Origin: Pelargonium cotyledonis
Taxonomy: Eukaryota > Streptophyta > Magnoliopsida > Geraniales > Geraniaceae
NCBI GenBank assembly: GCA_036897625.1
Contig: JAYMTA010001326.1
Location: 1 to 20,608 of the forward strand
Direction of reading: 5' to 3'
DNA length: 20,608 nucleotides
Made by a program: the position numbers and the translations under genes. This document shows positions 1 to 8,236 of the stretch, in pieces (positions within the stretch are counted from its first letter, which is position 1; each line of letters starts with the position of its first letter). Under the pieces are notes generated by a model. The model was not told where the DNA came from, made no database searches, and saw only the letters and a list, made by a program, of their open reading frames with translations.

Positions 1-800
1 TCCGGAGCCGCTGCCACAGCAGCCGCCACCGTCCTATAATTCCCACTCCCGTCGGCAGCCACCGTCACGTCCGGAGTCACCGTCGTTGCCTGCAGCAGCC
101 TCCGGTCTCCCGCCGACAGCCACTTCGGCCACTTAGTATCATCATCTTCTTCCAATGTACTTCTCATCCCCTGCCTGGCCATGTCGGTGTCGGTCAAGTT
201 CTTGATCATGGCGAGGACGTTGCTGCACATGTGGTACACGTGGACCTGGCCGGCCAGGAGCGCCTCGCTGACCTTCTTGTCGGCGCTGTCGTGCGAGAAG
301 CCGTCAATGCAGGTGTCCTGGTTGGTCATGGCGGCGCTGAGGAGCGTCTTGAGGTCGTCGGCGTGCTCCGATATGGACTTGTCGAAGCTGGAGTAGTCCT
401 CGAGGTCCTTGGCGCTGTAGTGGAGCTCCTCCAGCGTCTCGTCGATCATCTCGAGGCAGTCGTGGAGGGCGGCTTTCTCGCGGGCGGTGAGGACGCTGCT
501 CCGGGCGGCGATGAGCTTCTCGATGGTGAAGTAGTTGTGCTCGACGGCGGTTATGGTGATGTTGAGGGACAGCTCGATGACGTCTTTGGGAGTTGTGACC
601 TTGGAAGCCAAGTCCGGGACGGAGGAGATGGCGGAGACGCAGAGGTCAGGGTAAAGTGTGTTGCTGCATGAGGAGTTTATGACGTCATGGTGACATGGTG
701 CGGTGGTGTCGGCGGTGACATTCTCGACCAATAGTAGGGCTATAGATAAGAATACGAGGAAGGGTGTGACTGGTCGGTCGACCGACGAGTAATTGGACAT
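1..800 (-). CDS. PRO-type pectinesterase (pectin methylesterase with N-terminal inhibitor-like region), partial at the window edge
   Basis: The enzyme would de-esterify cell-wall homogalacturonan after secretion. The reverse strand is open without stop or intron from ATG at 800 to the window start: 266 complete codons plus 2 nt. Seen: a hydrophobic segment at residues 12-30 (signal peptide or anchor); a PMEI-like helical region at about 31-205 with Cys 45, 54, 115 and 164 and the typical phrase TNQDTCIDGF; WPKWLSAGDRRLLQ with the RRLL subtilase-type processing motif at 233-236; then VTVAADGSGNYRTVAAAVAA (residues 245-264), the first strand of the pectinesterase catalytic domain. The active-site residues lie beyond the window. 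The gene is strongly GC-rich at third codon positions, unlike the AT-rich surroundings. The plus-strand open frames here are shadows. A stand-alone inhibitor is excluded by the RRLL site and the catalytic start. Family assignment is very secure; the exact isoform is not known. Confidence 0.95.
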   Translation of the reverse strand, partial: MSNYSSVDRPVTPFLVFLSIALLLVENVTADTTAPCHHDVINSSCSNTLYPDLCVSAISSVPDLASKVTTPKDVIELSLNITITAVEHNYFTIEKLIAARSSVLTAREKAALHDCLEMIDETLEELHYSAKDLEDYSSFDKSISEHADDLKTLLSAAMTNQDTCIDGFSHDSADKKVSEALLAGQVHVYHMCSNVLAMIKNLTDTDMARQGMRSTLEEDDDTKWPKWLSAGDRRLLQATTVTPDVTVAADGSGNYRTVAAAVAAAP

Positions 801-872
801 GTTTGGTTTGGAAATGAACCTAATTTGAAATGATTGGGTGAGAGTGGAAGTGGAGACTGTAGAGTGAAGGGT

Positions 873-881
873 TCTTATAAC
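873..881 (-). promoter_or_regulatory. Probable TATA box of the pectinesterase gene
   Basis: On the minus strand the sequence reads TTATAAGAA about 75 bp upstream of the ATG at 800. This would put transcription start near 845 and leave a leader of about 45 nt. The assignment rests on motif and spacing only. Confidence 0.5.
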
Positions 882-925
882 GAGCTTTTGTTGGTTCTTG
901 TAGTGACTGCGGATGTATAAAGGGC

Positions 926-953
926 TGACGTCATTCGGCTTTTGATGATGTCA
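926..953 (-). promoter_or_regulatory. Paired TGACGTCA / TGATGTCA bZIP-type sites upstream of the pectinesterase
   Basis: A perfect palindrome TGACGTCA (926-933) and a one-mismatch copy TGATGTCA (946-953) start 20 bp apart, about 45-80 bp upstream of the TATA-like box. TGACG cores of this kind are bound by TGA/CREB-like bZIP factors (as-1/C-box type elements). Occupancy is inference. Confidence 0.4.
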
Positions 954-1164
954 TAGGTTGTGAAGTGTAGTTGGATAAAATAAGTCCATATTTGGTAACA
1001 CATGCTCAAATTTAGAATGGTTTCGAAACTTCTAAAAGATAAGATTGTCGAGTAGAAGAAGAGAGAACAAATAATTTTATGTCAAATTTGTAAAATGTAA
1101 TTGTTGATGACCTTATTCCACATGTTAGGGTGATTATATATCTTAGAAATGTTATAGTTCTGTA

Positions 1165-1462
1165 CACTATAAGAAATTTCACTTTTCGCGACAGTCATTC
1201 TCATCGCTTAAACTCGCATCCTATCACCAAAAGTCAATATTTGTTGTAACCAAAAGTCGTCACCAAAAGTCCTAAGTGCATAACTGAAACTAGTTTGTCA
1301 CGGAAAATATACTTTGGGTGACTGGAATACTGTCACGAAAAGTCCTGGGGCCATATTTTCATCAATGTTGGGCTTGTTACCATTTCTAAACCCAACTTTT
1401 GTATATTTATTGGTGACAATATTTTTTTTTTGCTGTCACCAAAAATAAGATTTCTTGTAGTG
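1165..1462. mobile_element. Non-autonomous CACTA (En/Spm-type) DNA transposon, about 298 bp
   Basis: The left end reads CACTATAAGAAATTTCAC and the right end, reverse-complemented, reads CACTACAAGAAATCTTAT. The match continues imperfectly for about 32 bp to GCGACAGT versus GGTGACAGC. The interior is packed with subterminal repeats of the type TCACCAAAAGTC (near 1223, 1247, 1259 and 1333, some inverted), as is usual for CACTA elements. There is no transposase, so it needed an autonomous partner. The 3-bp target-site duplication expected for CACTA elements is not evident (GTA on the left, AGA on the right), so the insertion is probably old or a flank has mutated. Confidence 0.75.
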
Positions 1463-2168
1463 AGAGTTGTGGGGGTGTAGCGGGAGGCTTGGGCTTTTGG
1501 GGACGGAGATAAAGGTTGGAATCTTTTGGAGCCTGCGTAATGGTAGCACATTGTTAAGCGAAGACTCGGGCGTGGATTGGCAAGATGGAAGACTGGATGG
1601 TTGAAGCAATGATTATACGGGAAGCAGTTAGATATATAGGTGTGAGATCGCAGCTGGCTGAATATTATAGTCGAATCAGATGCTCAATAAGTGATTAATT
1701 AATGCTTTGCATAATGGAGGGGAGGGCGATTTTGATGCGTTCGGTCTGATTTATCTAATATAAGCAATTTAGTAGCCTAATTTCATCGAAAGAGTTTGAT
1801 TTTGTTTACCTAAATGCAAATAGGGACTTTATTTAGGTTTTTAGAGCAATCGCTAGACTTGTATGCTTGGATAGGGTTTATGGGCCCATTAGAGATTATT
1901 TTTAGACATGATAAATTAATTCATACAGTTTTGGTTTGTCTAAAAAAAGAAAAAGAAAAAGAAAAACTAGGTCTATGTATGCCTTTTAAGTTTGGGCTTC
2001 TTCTTTCTTTTTAACTTGGGCTTTTCATAAACAAGTGGATCTCAGGTCCTTATTTTGAGGTGGTTCTTTCCCAGTGACATCAATCAGTTCGCCATACCGT
2101 TTTATACACGGAAGAACAATAATTAATTTTTATATATTTTTTAAGGGAAGCAAAAAAATCTACTAATT
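1463..2168. other. Intergenic stretch without a recognisable gene
   Basis: The sequence is AT-rich with no coding frame that looks real. The one visible feature is a short purine tract of AAAAG units at about 1944-1966. I see no terminal repeats or RNA gene here. Confidence 0.5.
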
Positions 2169-2178
2169 CATTACGTTT

Positions 2179-2778
2179 TTCTTTGATCGGCGGTGTTTCA
2201 ATCGTCTCTTATTGATTAATCTCAAATTCTTCTGAGGAAAAGCGGTCTTTCTCCAATTTTTGGAGTTCTTGTCACGATGACAAGTTTGGTTTTTTCAGTT
2301 GTTTTGGTGTTCAATTGTGCTGTTTTGCATATTTGGTCCGCAAAGAGTGAAGGAAAGGTGGGCGACTTCCGTGGTAGAATTAGGTTGCGGGGTCGTCTTG
2401 GTTTCATCGGTCTTATTCAGTTTGAGGAGAAAGTCCGGCTTAGTTCGGTATTGGTTGGACAGGTTGGGGGAAAAGGCTTGCCTAGTGCCCTCGGCTTGGT
2501 AGCCTCTTGTTTCATCTATAGTGATATTCTAACTTTGTCTAGTCAGTTTGATGGTTTAGTTTTTTCATATTTGTCTAGTCAGTTTGATAATTTAGTTTTT
2601 TTTGTATGTCAAGAGATCCGCAAATAGTGTTGCCCACACTCTTGCGTGTTCGTCCGAGTTTGTAATGGGTTCTACTGGATGGGTGAGGGTTGATTATCCT
2701 GTACCAATCACGAGTCTGTTAACTAGTGATTTCAGTTCGTAATAAAGTTATTTACGTTTCCTTCAAAAAAAAACAAAC
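2179..2778 (+). mobile_element. Short, decayed LINE (non-LTR) copy with RNase H tail and poly(A)
   Basis: At 2600-2742 the plus strand encodes the end of a plant LINE-type RNase H domain: VKRSANSVAHTLA, then GSTGWVRVDYP, then a stop at 2740-2742. AATAAA (2741-2746) and an A-rich tail (2764-2773) follow. Just upstream, in another frame, are two copies of a SQFD-containing block that matches the segment normally preceding VKRSAN, so the reading frame is broken between them. With the flanking 10-bp duplication the insert is about 600 bp, far shorter than a full LINE. Residues between 2179 and about 2530 are not recognisable as endonuclease or reverse transcriptase; they may be 5' leader joined to the tail by an internal deletion. 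Confidence 0.65.
2534..2605 (+). repeat. 36-bp tandem duplication inside the LINE RNase H remnant
   Basis: Two adjacent units (2534-2569 and 2570-2605) share TTTGTCTAGTCAGTTTGAT and TTTAGTTTTTT with a few substitutions. The period is 36 bp, so 12 codons are repeated in frame (SSQFDGLVFSYL then SSQFDNLVFFVC). Confidence 0.7.
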
Positions 2779-2863
2779 CATTACGTTTGCGTAACAAAAC
2801 GTACAGTGTAACAAAACATAAACCAAACAAACTAAAATAGGAAAAAGCAGGAATAAAACAAGA

Positions 2864-3163
2864 TCATCCCAACAAAAACGAACCCAAACCCACGTAGGCT
2901 ATCATAGCCAAAACGTCAAAATCACTAAAATCAGAGGCACTAAATAAATTCTCATCTCCGATTTGACTGATGAACGCAAGCATCCTCCTAAACAACTCTC
3001 TCTGAACTTTCCGAATCAGTAGCCATCCTTCCCGGCATGACTGTGAGTTTGTCTTCCCACGACAGCCTTCATCCGTCCCCTCATATTGAACCTTGGCATA
3101 GCCGCGACCTACATTGATGTTGCCGACACCTAGATCTATCCGCCTCTTACCTACCAAACACAT
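2864..3163 (-). CDS. Hypothetical small ORF, 99 aa, unknown
   Basis: An uninterrupted minus-strand frame runs from ATG at 3163 to a stop at 2864. The middle is polar and rich in Arg/Lys and Gly; the last 20 or so residues are hydrophobic (VLAMIAYVGLGSFLLG). A TATA-like CTATAAAG lies on the same strand near 3220. I do not recognise the protein family, and the setting between two transposon remnants argues for TE-derived or chance sequence. It could be real only if transcripts support it. Confidence 0.15.
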   Translation of the reverse strand: MCLVGKRRIDLGVGNINVGRGYAKVQYEGTDEGCRGKTNSQSCREGWLLIRKVQRELFRRMLAFISQIGDENLFSASDFSDFDVLAMIAYVGLGSFLLG

Positions 3164-3266
3164 CCCGCAGCCCAAGAAAGTAACCACCAATGAGGCTGAA
3201 TTAGACGTCCCTCCCCCTCTTTATAGCCGCCGCTTACCGTAACCTTAGCCACCATAAACGAAAAGC

Positions 3267-3372
3267 TTAATGGCTCTTCAAAGCCTTAGAGGCAGTACAC
3301 TCTTTAAAGAAAATGACCACTGTGTTCTCAGAAATAACACCCAAAGAAAATTTAGCCGCTGCCGCCAATCTC
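3267..3372 (-). pseudogene. Possible orphan terminal exon of unknown origin
   Basis: On the minus strand a strong acceptor (TTTTCTCTCTCTAG) is followed by an open segment of 34 codons to a TAA at 3267-3269, reading RLAAAAKFSLGVISENTV and then VIFFKECTASKALKSH. Composition is protein-like, but I see no upstream partner exon in the next several hundred bases and no family I can name. It may be a captured or relic exon. Confidence 0.2.
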
Positions 3373-3971
3373 CTAGAGAGAGAAAATTAAAGAAGTATAA
3401 TTGATTTATATATTAACATTAAAGAACCATATTTTATACTTTTATTAATTAATATTATCTTTATTCCTATCCCAAACTATGTGAATTCATAAATGGCTGT
3501 GACGATGAAGACGGAAAAAAAACATATTTTTTTCCTTCTGATAAAACCATAATGATATGATCAATAAATACATTTTTCTAAATATCCTTACGAACACAAA
3601 CACTGATGTGTAATATTTAAATTAGATTCTTTCTATCTCATTCCTATTAATAAATAATTGCTTTATACTTGGATAATACAATATTTTTATTTTAAATGTA
3701 CACCCCCACACTTTCAAGTAACTTTTTATTTATATATTTTTTGGGTCTTAATCATGAGGTTTCTTGAGTGAGCTCGCGATCAACAAGAGATCAATACATT
3801 TAAACCATACAGTATTCAGACTAATTCCCATTTGAACTGGAAACGTGTACTCATAAGAACGACAAAACACTTCCTACCAAACGCATCTGCATTCCCTAGA
3901 AATTTTGTATTCATATGTTTGAATTCATATTACTATTTCAGTGAAATATAACTATGAATTCGATGTATTTA
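3373..3971. other. AT-rich intergenic stretch
   Basis: Very AT-rich with no plausible coding frame, RNA gene or clear repeat structure. It ends at the target-site duplication of the Mutator-like element. Confidence 0.5.
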
Positions 3972-3980
3972 TTTTTTAAA

Positions 3981-4293
3981 GGGTTATTTATTTTTTGCTT
4001 CCTTTGGATTGCGCAAGTTTATTGTTTTAACCCTTGTCTTGTTTTGCATATGGTTTTGGCCCTTAAAATTTTTTTTTTTTTATGATTTTAACCTTGCTCA
4101 CCTACTATACCAGGTGATAAACCGCCACATCATAGGTCGTCGCCATGTAAACCGCCATGTCACACACAAGTCGCCACGTCACCACTCACCTCCAGGACAC
4201 TAACTGAAACATAACGTTTTGAACAAAATTACGTCATTCTTCTCCAAGCGTCCTTGACAAGGAGATTTGAAGATTCTCAATGGCGATCCAATT
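3981..4293 (+). repeat. Left inverted arm of the Mutator-like element
   Basis: It matches 4838-5137 in reverse complement across its length, including TTGCGCAAGTTTATTGTTTT, TATACCA, TTTTGAACAAAATT and GGCGATCCAAT. The differences are scattered substitutions and small indels. Confidence 0.85.
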
Positions 4294-4837
4294 GGAGCTT
4301 GAATCCACAACACGAATTCGAGTTGAACCTCATCGGGTTGCGTCGAATTCTCTCTTTTGACAGGTGCAAGCGGTGCAATTCCCTGTCATTACCAAATCAA
4401 ACTAACATTAATCACAACCATCAAACCAAGTAACCAACAACTTCAGCCAACCTACGATTTCGTGTTTTGGATTCAACCTCCGATTTCGTGTTGTGAATTC
4501 GACTCAAATAAACATAAATCCACAAAACAAATTCAAAACAATTCACATAACACAACAGAAATTCACAAACACAATTGATTCCTAGGACCATCACAAATGG
4601 GAACAATCAGTAGCCAAACTCACTAACAAACATAGTTCTCACATAATAGCAATAATAAATCTCACAACATACTCTCTCTCAATTTGACGAATTGCAGAGC
4701 CAAAGCCAATTTATGCAACTTCCATTAATAAAAAATTTCAACACCATTCAAAGAGTTACTGTTTGCTAACTTTGACGGCGACGACGAGAAACTCTCACTA
4801 AGTTGCGCGAGATCCTTGCTGCCTCTGGTGTTGCGCG

Positions 4838-5137
4838 ATTGGATCGCCATGAGAGTCTTCAAATTTCCTTGTCGAGGACGCTTGGAGAAGGACAAAATTT
4901 TGTTCAAAACGGTGTGCTTCAATTAGTGTCATGGAGGTGACGTGGCGACTTGCGTATGACGTGGCGGCTTACATGGAGACGAACTGTGATGTGGCGGTTT
5001 ATCACTTGGTATAGCAGGTGAGCAAGGTTAAAATCATAAAAACGAAAATTTTAAGGGCCAAAACCGTATGCAAAACAAGACAAGAGTTAAAACAATAAAC
5101 TTGCGCAATCCAAAGGAGGCAAAAAATAAATAACCTT
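4838..5137 (-). repeat. Right inverted arm of the Mutator-like element
   Basis: This is the reverse-complement partner of 3981-4293. It contains ACGT-core repeats TGACGTGGCG at 4938-4947 and 4957-4966 and TGATGTGGCG at 4987-4996, mirrored in decayed form in the left arm. Confidence 0.85.
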
Positions 5138-5146
5138 TTTTTTAAA

Positions 5147-7590
5147 TTCAATTTTTTCTTAAAGAAACATATTTGTATCCAAAATTTACATATGGAAGAT
5201 TTGATAAGAACAAAAAATATGAAATTCATCAATTTATTTTCAAGTGTACATGCAATTAGTTATTTTCCATGTAAGTTTATTATAGATGATTTGTAAAGGA
5301 AAAATGCACAAATACAGATAAATCTCAACTTGTTCAGACATATTGTATTATTTTTTTTTAACATATCGCAACATTTATTGACAAGTGTGACATTATTGTG
5401 CTAAATATTTTAAAATTTGTACAAGTTTGAGTAATTTGAAAATTGTTTTCATTATTAAATTCTAGTTGAGTCAAATCTAATATATATATATTAAAGATAA
5501 GTTATATCTCCAATATATAACATATGTTACTATCAAATTTTTAATTGAGTATTTAATTTATTGACACGTGCCAATTTGATTTACATAATTATTCAAAAGT
5601 TCAAATTTAATTTTAAATACTATTATATGATTTAGATAATTATTCAAAATTTGTAAATATGTATTAGATTTGTTAAAATCTTAGCTAATTAACCCTACAC
5701 TATACGTAAATTGAAAAACACACACTATACATTAATTTTCATATATCTACCTATAATCAAATATATACCAACAAAATTATGTATATAAATATATGTATAT
5801 ATTAATTAAATGTTAATTCCTTTGTTATATTTCATTCATCCTGCGATATTAAATTATTCTAAGTATTTTTTTAATTGAATTCATTATGAGATGAGTAATT
5901 AACAAAACAGAAGAAAAAGAAAACTCAAACATAGTTGTGTTACAAATCTAGTAATACTGTATACGAATGAAAATATTAATGGAAAAATGAAAACGTGAAA
6001 AAGAAATTTCTCTAAAACTTCAATCTAAACTCCACCTTTAAACATAAATAGATGCACACACGCTACTAAATAGTAGTTGAGTGCTCAGAATCTCAGTCAT
6101 GATTTATTGGCTAAGACGAAATGGATCCGAGCAGTACGTTTCGTGCTTACAAATTCATTGAGACGAGTATGCGTGTTAATTGATAAAGTGACATCATGAT
6201 GTAATGATCATCTCATTTGTCATAATTTATTGTCTATGAGTTTTTTCCACAGCAGTATACTAGTATCACTATTATTATGGACAACAATATAGTGAACTCT
6301 TAAAATTCAAAAGATGATAATTTATACAATTTTGTAATCTCACTCATGTCCCACCTCATTCCATGGTGCAATAATATAATTAATATTTCACACAAAATAA
6401 ACGTCTATTTTTTCATTTCTCTTAGAATGAGTGTCCGTAATTTCTTAATATGTGTGAGCACGATTTTTTCCAGCGGTTTTTATTTTATTAGTAGGTCTCA
6501 AACATTAATAGAACATATATAGACTAGAAAATGTTAATCGAAATTTATTTGTAAGTCTTAGAAAAATAAAAAGAATACACTCAATATTGTGAAAAGAGGA
6601 AGAGACGTAAGATTAAAAAAAAGGTGACATATTTTATAGAAATAAAAATGGAAATGAAAGATCATTTTATTATAAGGAGTATGGTTGAAAATGAAATAAA
6701 TGTCGTTTTGCTTATATTATATCCTCCAAACAAGAAACGTATTGTTGCTTATATTATAAGAGGTAGTGGTTAGGTTCAGTTATAGCTGCGTTACGTGCCT
6801 CAACCAAACTACTCCATATTATTATAATAATATTTATTATACATCCATGTATGGTGCTGACGTGGAGGCCACATGTAACAGGACAAAAAGGCTATGATCC
6901 TGATCCTGATGGTCCCCATCACAAAATGGGTTTCTCAATTATCATTCTATCAATTTGTTCCATGGATTGTTGAGCGGATTCGAGCACTTGCGATTAAAGG
7001 TTATAAGTTGTTTTACCACGTTTATGTTAATTATTATTAGAGTTTTGTTCATAATTATAACTTTCACATTTTTTTATGGGTGCGTTGAGCGACGCAATCG
7101 CTCTTTCTGCTCACATAGCTTATGTGACTGGGTAATTGCAATACAATGTACTTTTTTTTTTCCGGTCAAATCCATGACTTTCTAAGCGGGCTCTTAACTT
7201 TGCAGTTGATATCTTTAAGTCATTTTATCGCATTTACACTAAGATAAATTCATTCATCGTTTTAGGAGTGTGCCGAGTACGAACGTTCTTTTCACTCGCG
7301 CCGCCTCTAATTGCGCTACTTGCATGAAGATAAATAAGGATCAACGTCAGCAGCAACAACCTTGTAAGAAAAGAAAAGTGAATTAAATTCTATGAATTTT
7401 CAGCTCCTACGGAAACGGAAATCATATCGATTCGTACGTGGACAACGTAGTATGGAAGTAAGGATAGCAAGTTGGACCCATTTTTTTAATAATTAATTAG
7501 TAATTTTTTATTTATCACGGGCAAAACATGTTCACTGTACCATGGAAATACTGATCATCATCATCTTCTTCTTCTACACTAATAATTGCA
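5147..7590. other. Long AT-rich intergenic region upstream of LKR/SDH
   Basis: I see no credible coding frame, RNA gene or complete transposon in these 2.4 kb. Visible motifs are a G-box CACGTG at 5565-5570, a GCN4-type TGAGTCA at 5467-5473, and ACGT-core sites TACGTG near 6792, TGACGTGG at 6858-6865 and TACGTGG near 7435. The last three lie within about 850 bp of the LKR/SDH start and could be ABA/bZIP-type elements; this is inference. Confidence 0.45.
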
Positions 7591-7594
7591 ATAT

Positions 7595-7600
7595 TATAAA
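7595..7600 (+). promoter_or_regulatory. Probable TATA box of LKR/SDH
   Basis: TATAAA in the context ATATTATAAAGG sits just downstream of a CT-rich stretch. It predicts transcription start near 7625-7632 and a first leader exon ending before the donor at 7780. Confidence 0.55.
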
Positions 7601-7779
7601 GGTCGAGCCCAACATTTCATATTTCTTCAATCTCATATTTTCACACAGTTTTCGATTTCGATCATAACGCTACAGAGAACAGATACAACACCATTAATTG
7701 CTTGCAATTTGCTGTGAAGCTGAAGGTAATTAACAAGATCGACTCAATTTGCTGTAAAATCTGCTTGTACGGACAGAAG

Positions 7780-8005
7780 GTAAATTTAACTTCTTCTTTT
7801 TTGTTATTCCATGATTTGTGGAGCCGTCAAATCATATTATTAACCCTCTAATCACTCACAAAAAAATCACCTTTTTTCCTTCCTGATTCTGGGTCTTTGT
7901 AGTAGAAGTTGAAGCCATATTTTTTTTTCTTTAGCTGGCCATTTCTTGTTTTTCACTTCTCTTACTAATTTTTATAAAATGCCTATTTTGTTTAAATAAT
8001 TGCAG
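7780..8005 (+). other. Leader (5' UTR) intron of LKR/SDH
   Basis: Donor CAGAAG|GTAAAT begins at 7780 and acceptor AATTGCAG ends at 8005. The 226-nt interval is T-rich and would be removed from the leader. An alternative donor, GAAG|GTAATT, lies near 7725. No transcript was available to choose between them. Confidence 0.5.
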
Positions 8006-8071
8006 GGTGTGACTAAACTCTGTCTGCGGAATTCTTTGATCTCAAGTAATTAGTTAATCTCTTCTTAATTC

Positions 8072-8095
8072 ATGATCATATATATACTGTATTGA
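8072..8095 (+). promoter_or_regulatory. Upstream ORF 1 in the LKR/SDH leader (MIIYILY)
   Basis: ATG to TGA, 7 codons, in the first copy of the 71-bp duplication. It would be read by scanning ribosomes if the leader exon starts at 8006. Confidence 0.4.
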
Positions 8096-8142
8096 ATTAG
8101 AATTCTTTGATCTCAAGTAATTAGTTAATCTCTTCTTAATTC

Positions 8143-8166
8143 ATGGTCATATATATATTGTATTGA
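8143..8166 (+). promoter_or_regulatory. Upstream ORF 2 in the LKR/SDH leader (MVIYILY)
   Basis: This is the duplicated counterpart of the upstream ORF at 8072-8095 in the second 71-bp copy. The length is the same, with one conservative residue change and one silent change. Confidence 0.4.
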
Positions 8167-8180
8167 ATTAATTGCTGAAG

Positions 8181-8207
8181 ATGAATGTTGATTTGGGAGG
8201 CATTTGA
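8181..8207 (+). promoter_or_regulatory. Upstream ORF 3 in the LKR/SDH leader (MNVDLGGI)
   Basis: ATG to TGA, 8 codons, ending 29 nt before the main ATG at 8237. A different in-frame stop at 8189-8191 also separates the main frame from anything upstream, which supports 8237 as the start. Confidence 0.4.
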
Positions 8208-8236
8208 GAGAAATTGTAAATTTTGTTGATCTCAGC

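Larger units (their letters stand above)
2169..2788. repeat. 10-bp target-site duplication flanking the LINE copy
   Basis: CATTACGTTT occurs at 2169-2178 immediately before the element and again at 2779-2788 directly after its poly(A) tract. A direct repeat of this size right after a poly(A) tail is the hallmark of target-primed insertion. Confidence 0.65.
3981..5137. mobile_element. Non-autonomous Mutator-like element (MULE) with long terminal inverted repeats
   Basis: Two arms of about 300-313 bp, at 3981-4293 and 4838-5137, are inverted copies of each other with roughly 90 percent identity by eye and a few indels. The outer ends read GGGTTATTTATTTTTTGC and, reverse-complemented, AAGGTTATTTATTTTTTGC. 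A 9-bp direct repeat, TTTTTTAAA, lies at 3972-3980 and 5138-5146; a 9-bp duplication with long arms fits the Mutator superfamily. The run of T makes the exact right end uncertain by about 2 bp. The 544-bp interior holds no transposase. Both arms end inward on GGCGATCCAAT preceded by ATG, and the minus strand from there is open for about 42 codons, which might be part of a captured gene fragment. Confidence 0.8.
8030..8171 (+). repeat. 71-bp tandem duplication in the LKR/SDH leader
   Basis: Copies at 8030-8100 and 8101-8171 start AATTCTTTGATCTCAAG and differ at only three positions, so the duplication is recent. It lies in the leader exon, 65 bp upstream of the start codon, and each copy carries one upstream ATG. 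Confidence 0.9.

Noticed and set aside
181-671. Plus-strand open frames of 71 and 146 codons
   Set aside because: They are antisense shadows of the GC-rich pectinesterase exon, whose minus-strand frame matches the family throughout.
6955-7185. 76-codon plus-strand frame in the intergenic region
   Set aside because: The region is AT-rich and the frame has chance hydrophobic runs, with no domain and no promoter or splice context.
8181-8236. Starting LKR/SDH upstream of 8237
   Set aside because: An in-frame stop at 8189-8191 blocks extension, the upstream ATG at 8181 is in another frame, and the family typically begins at or near LGNGVVGIL.
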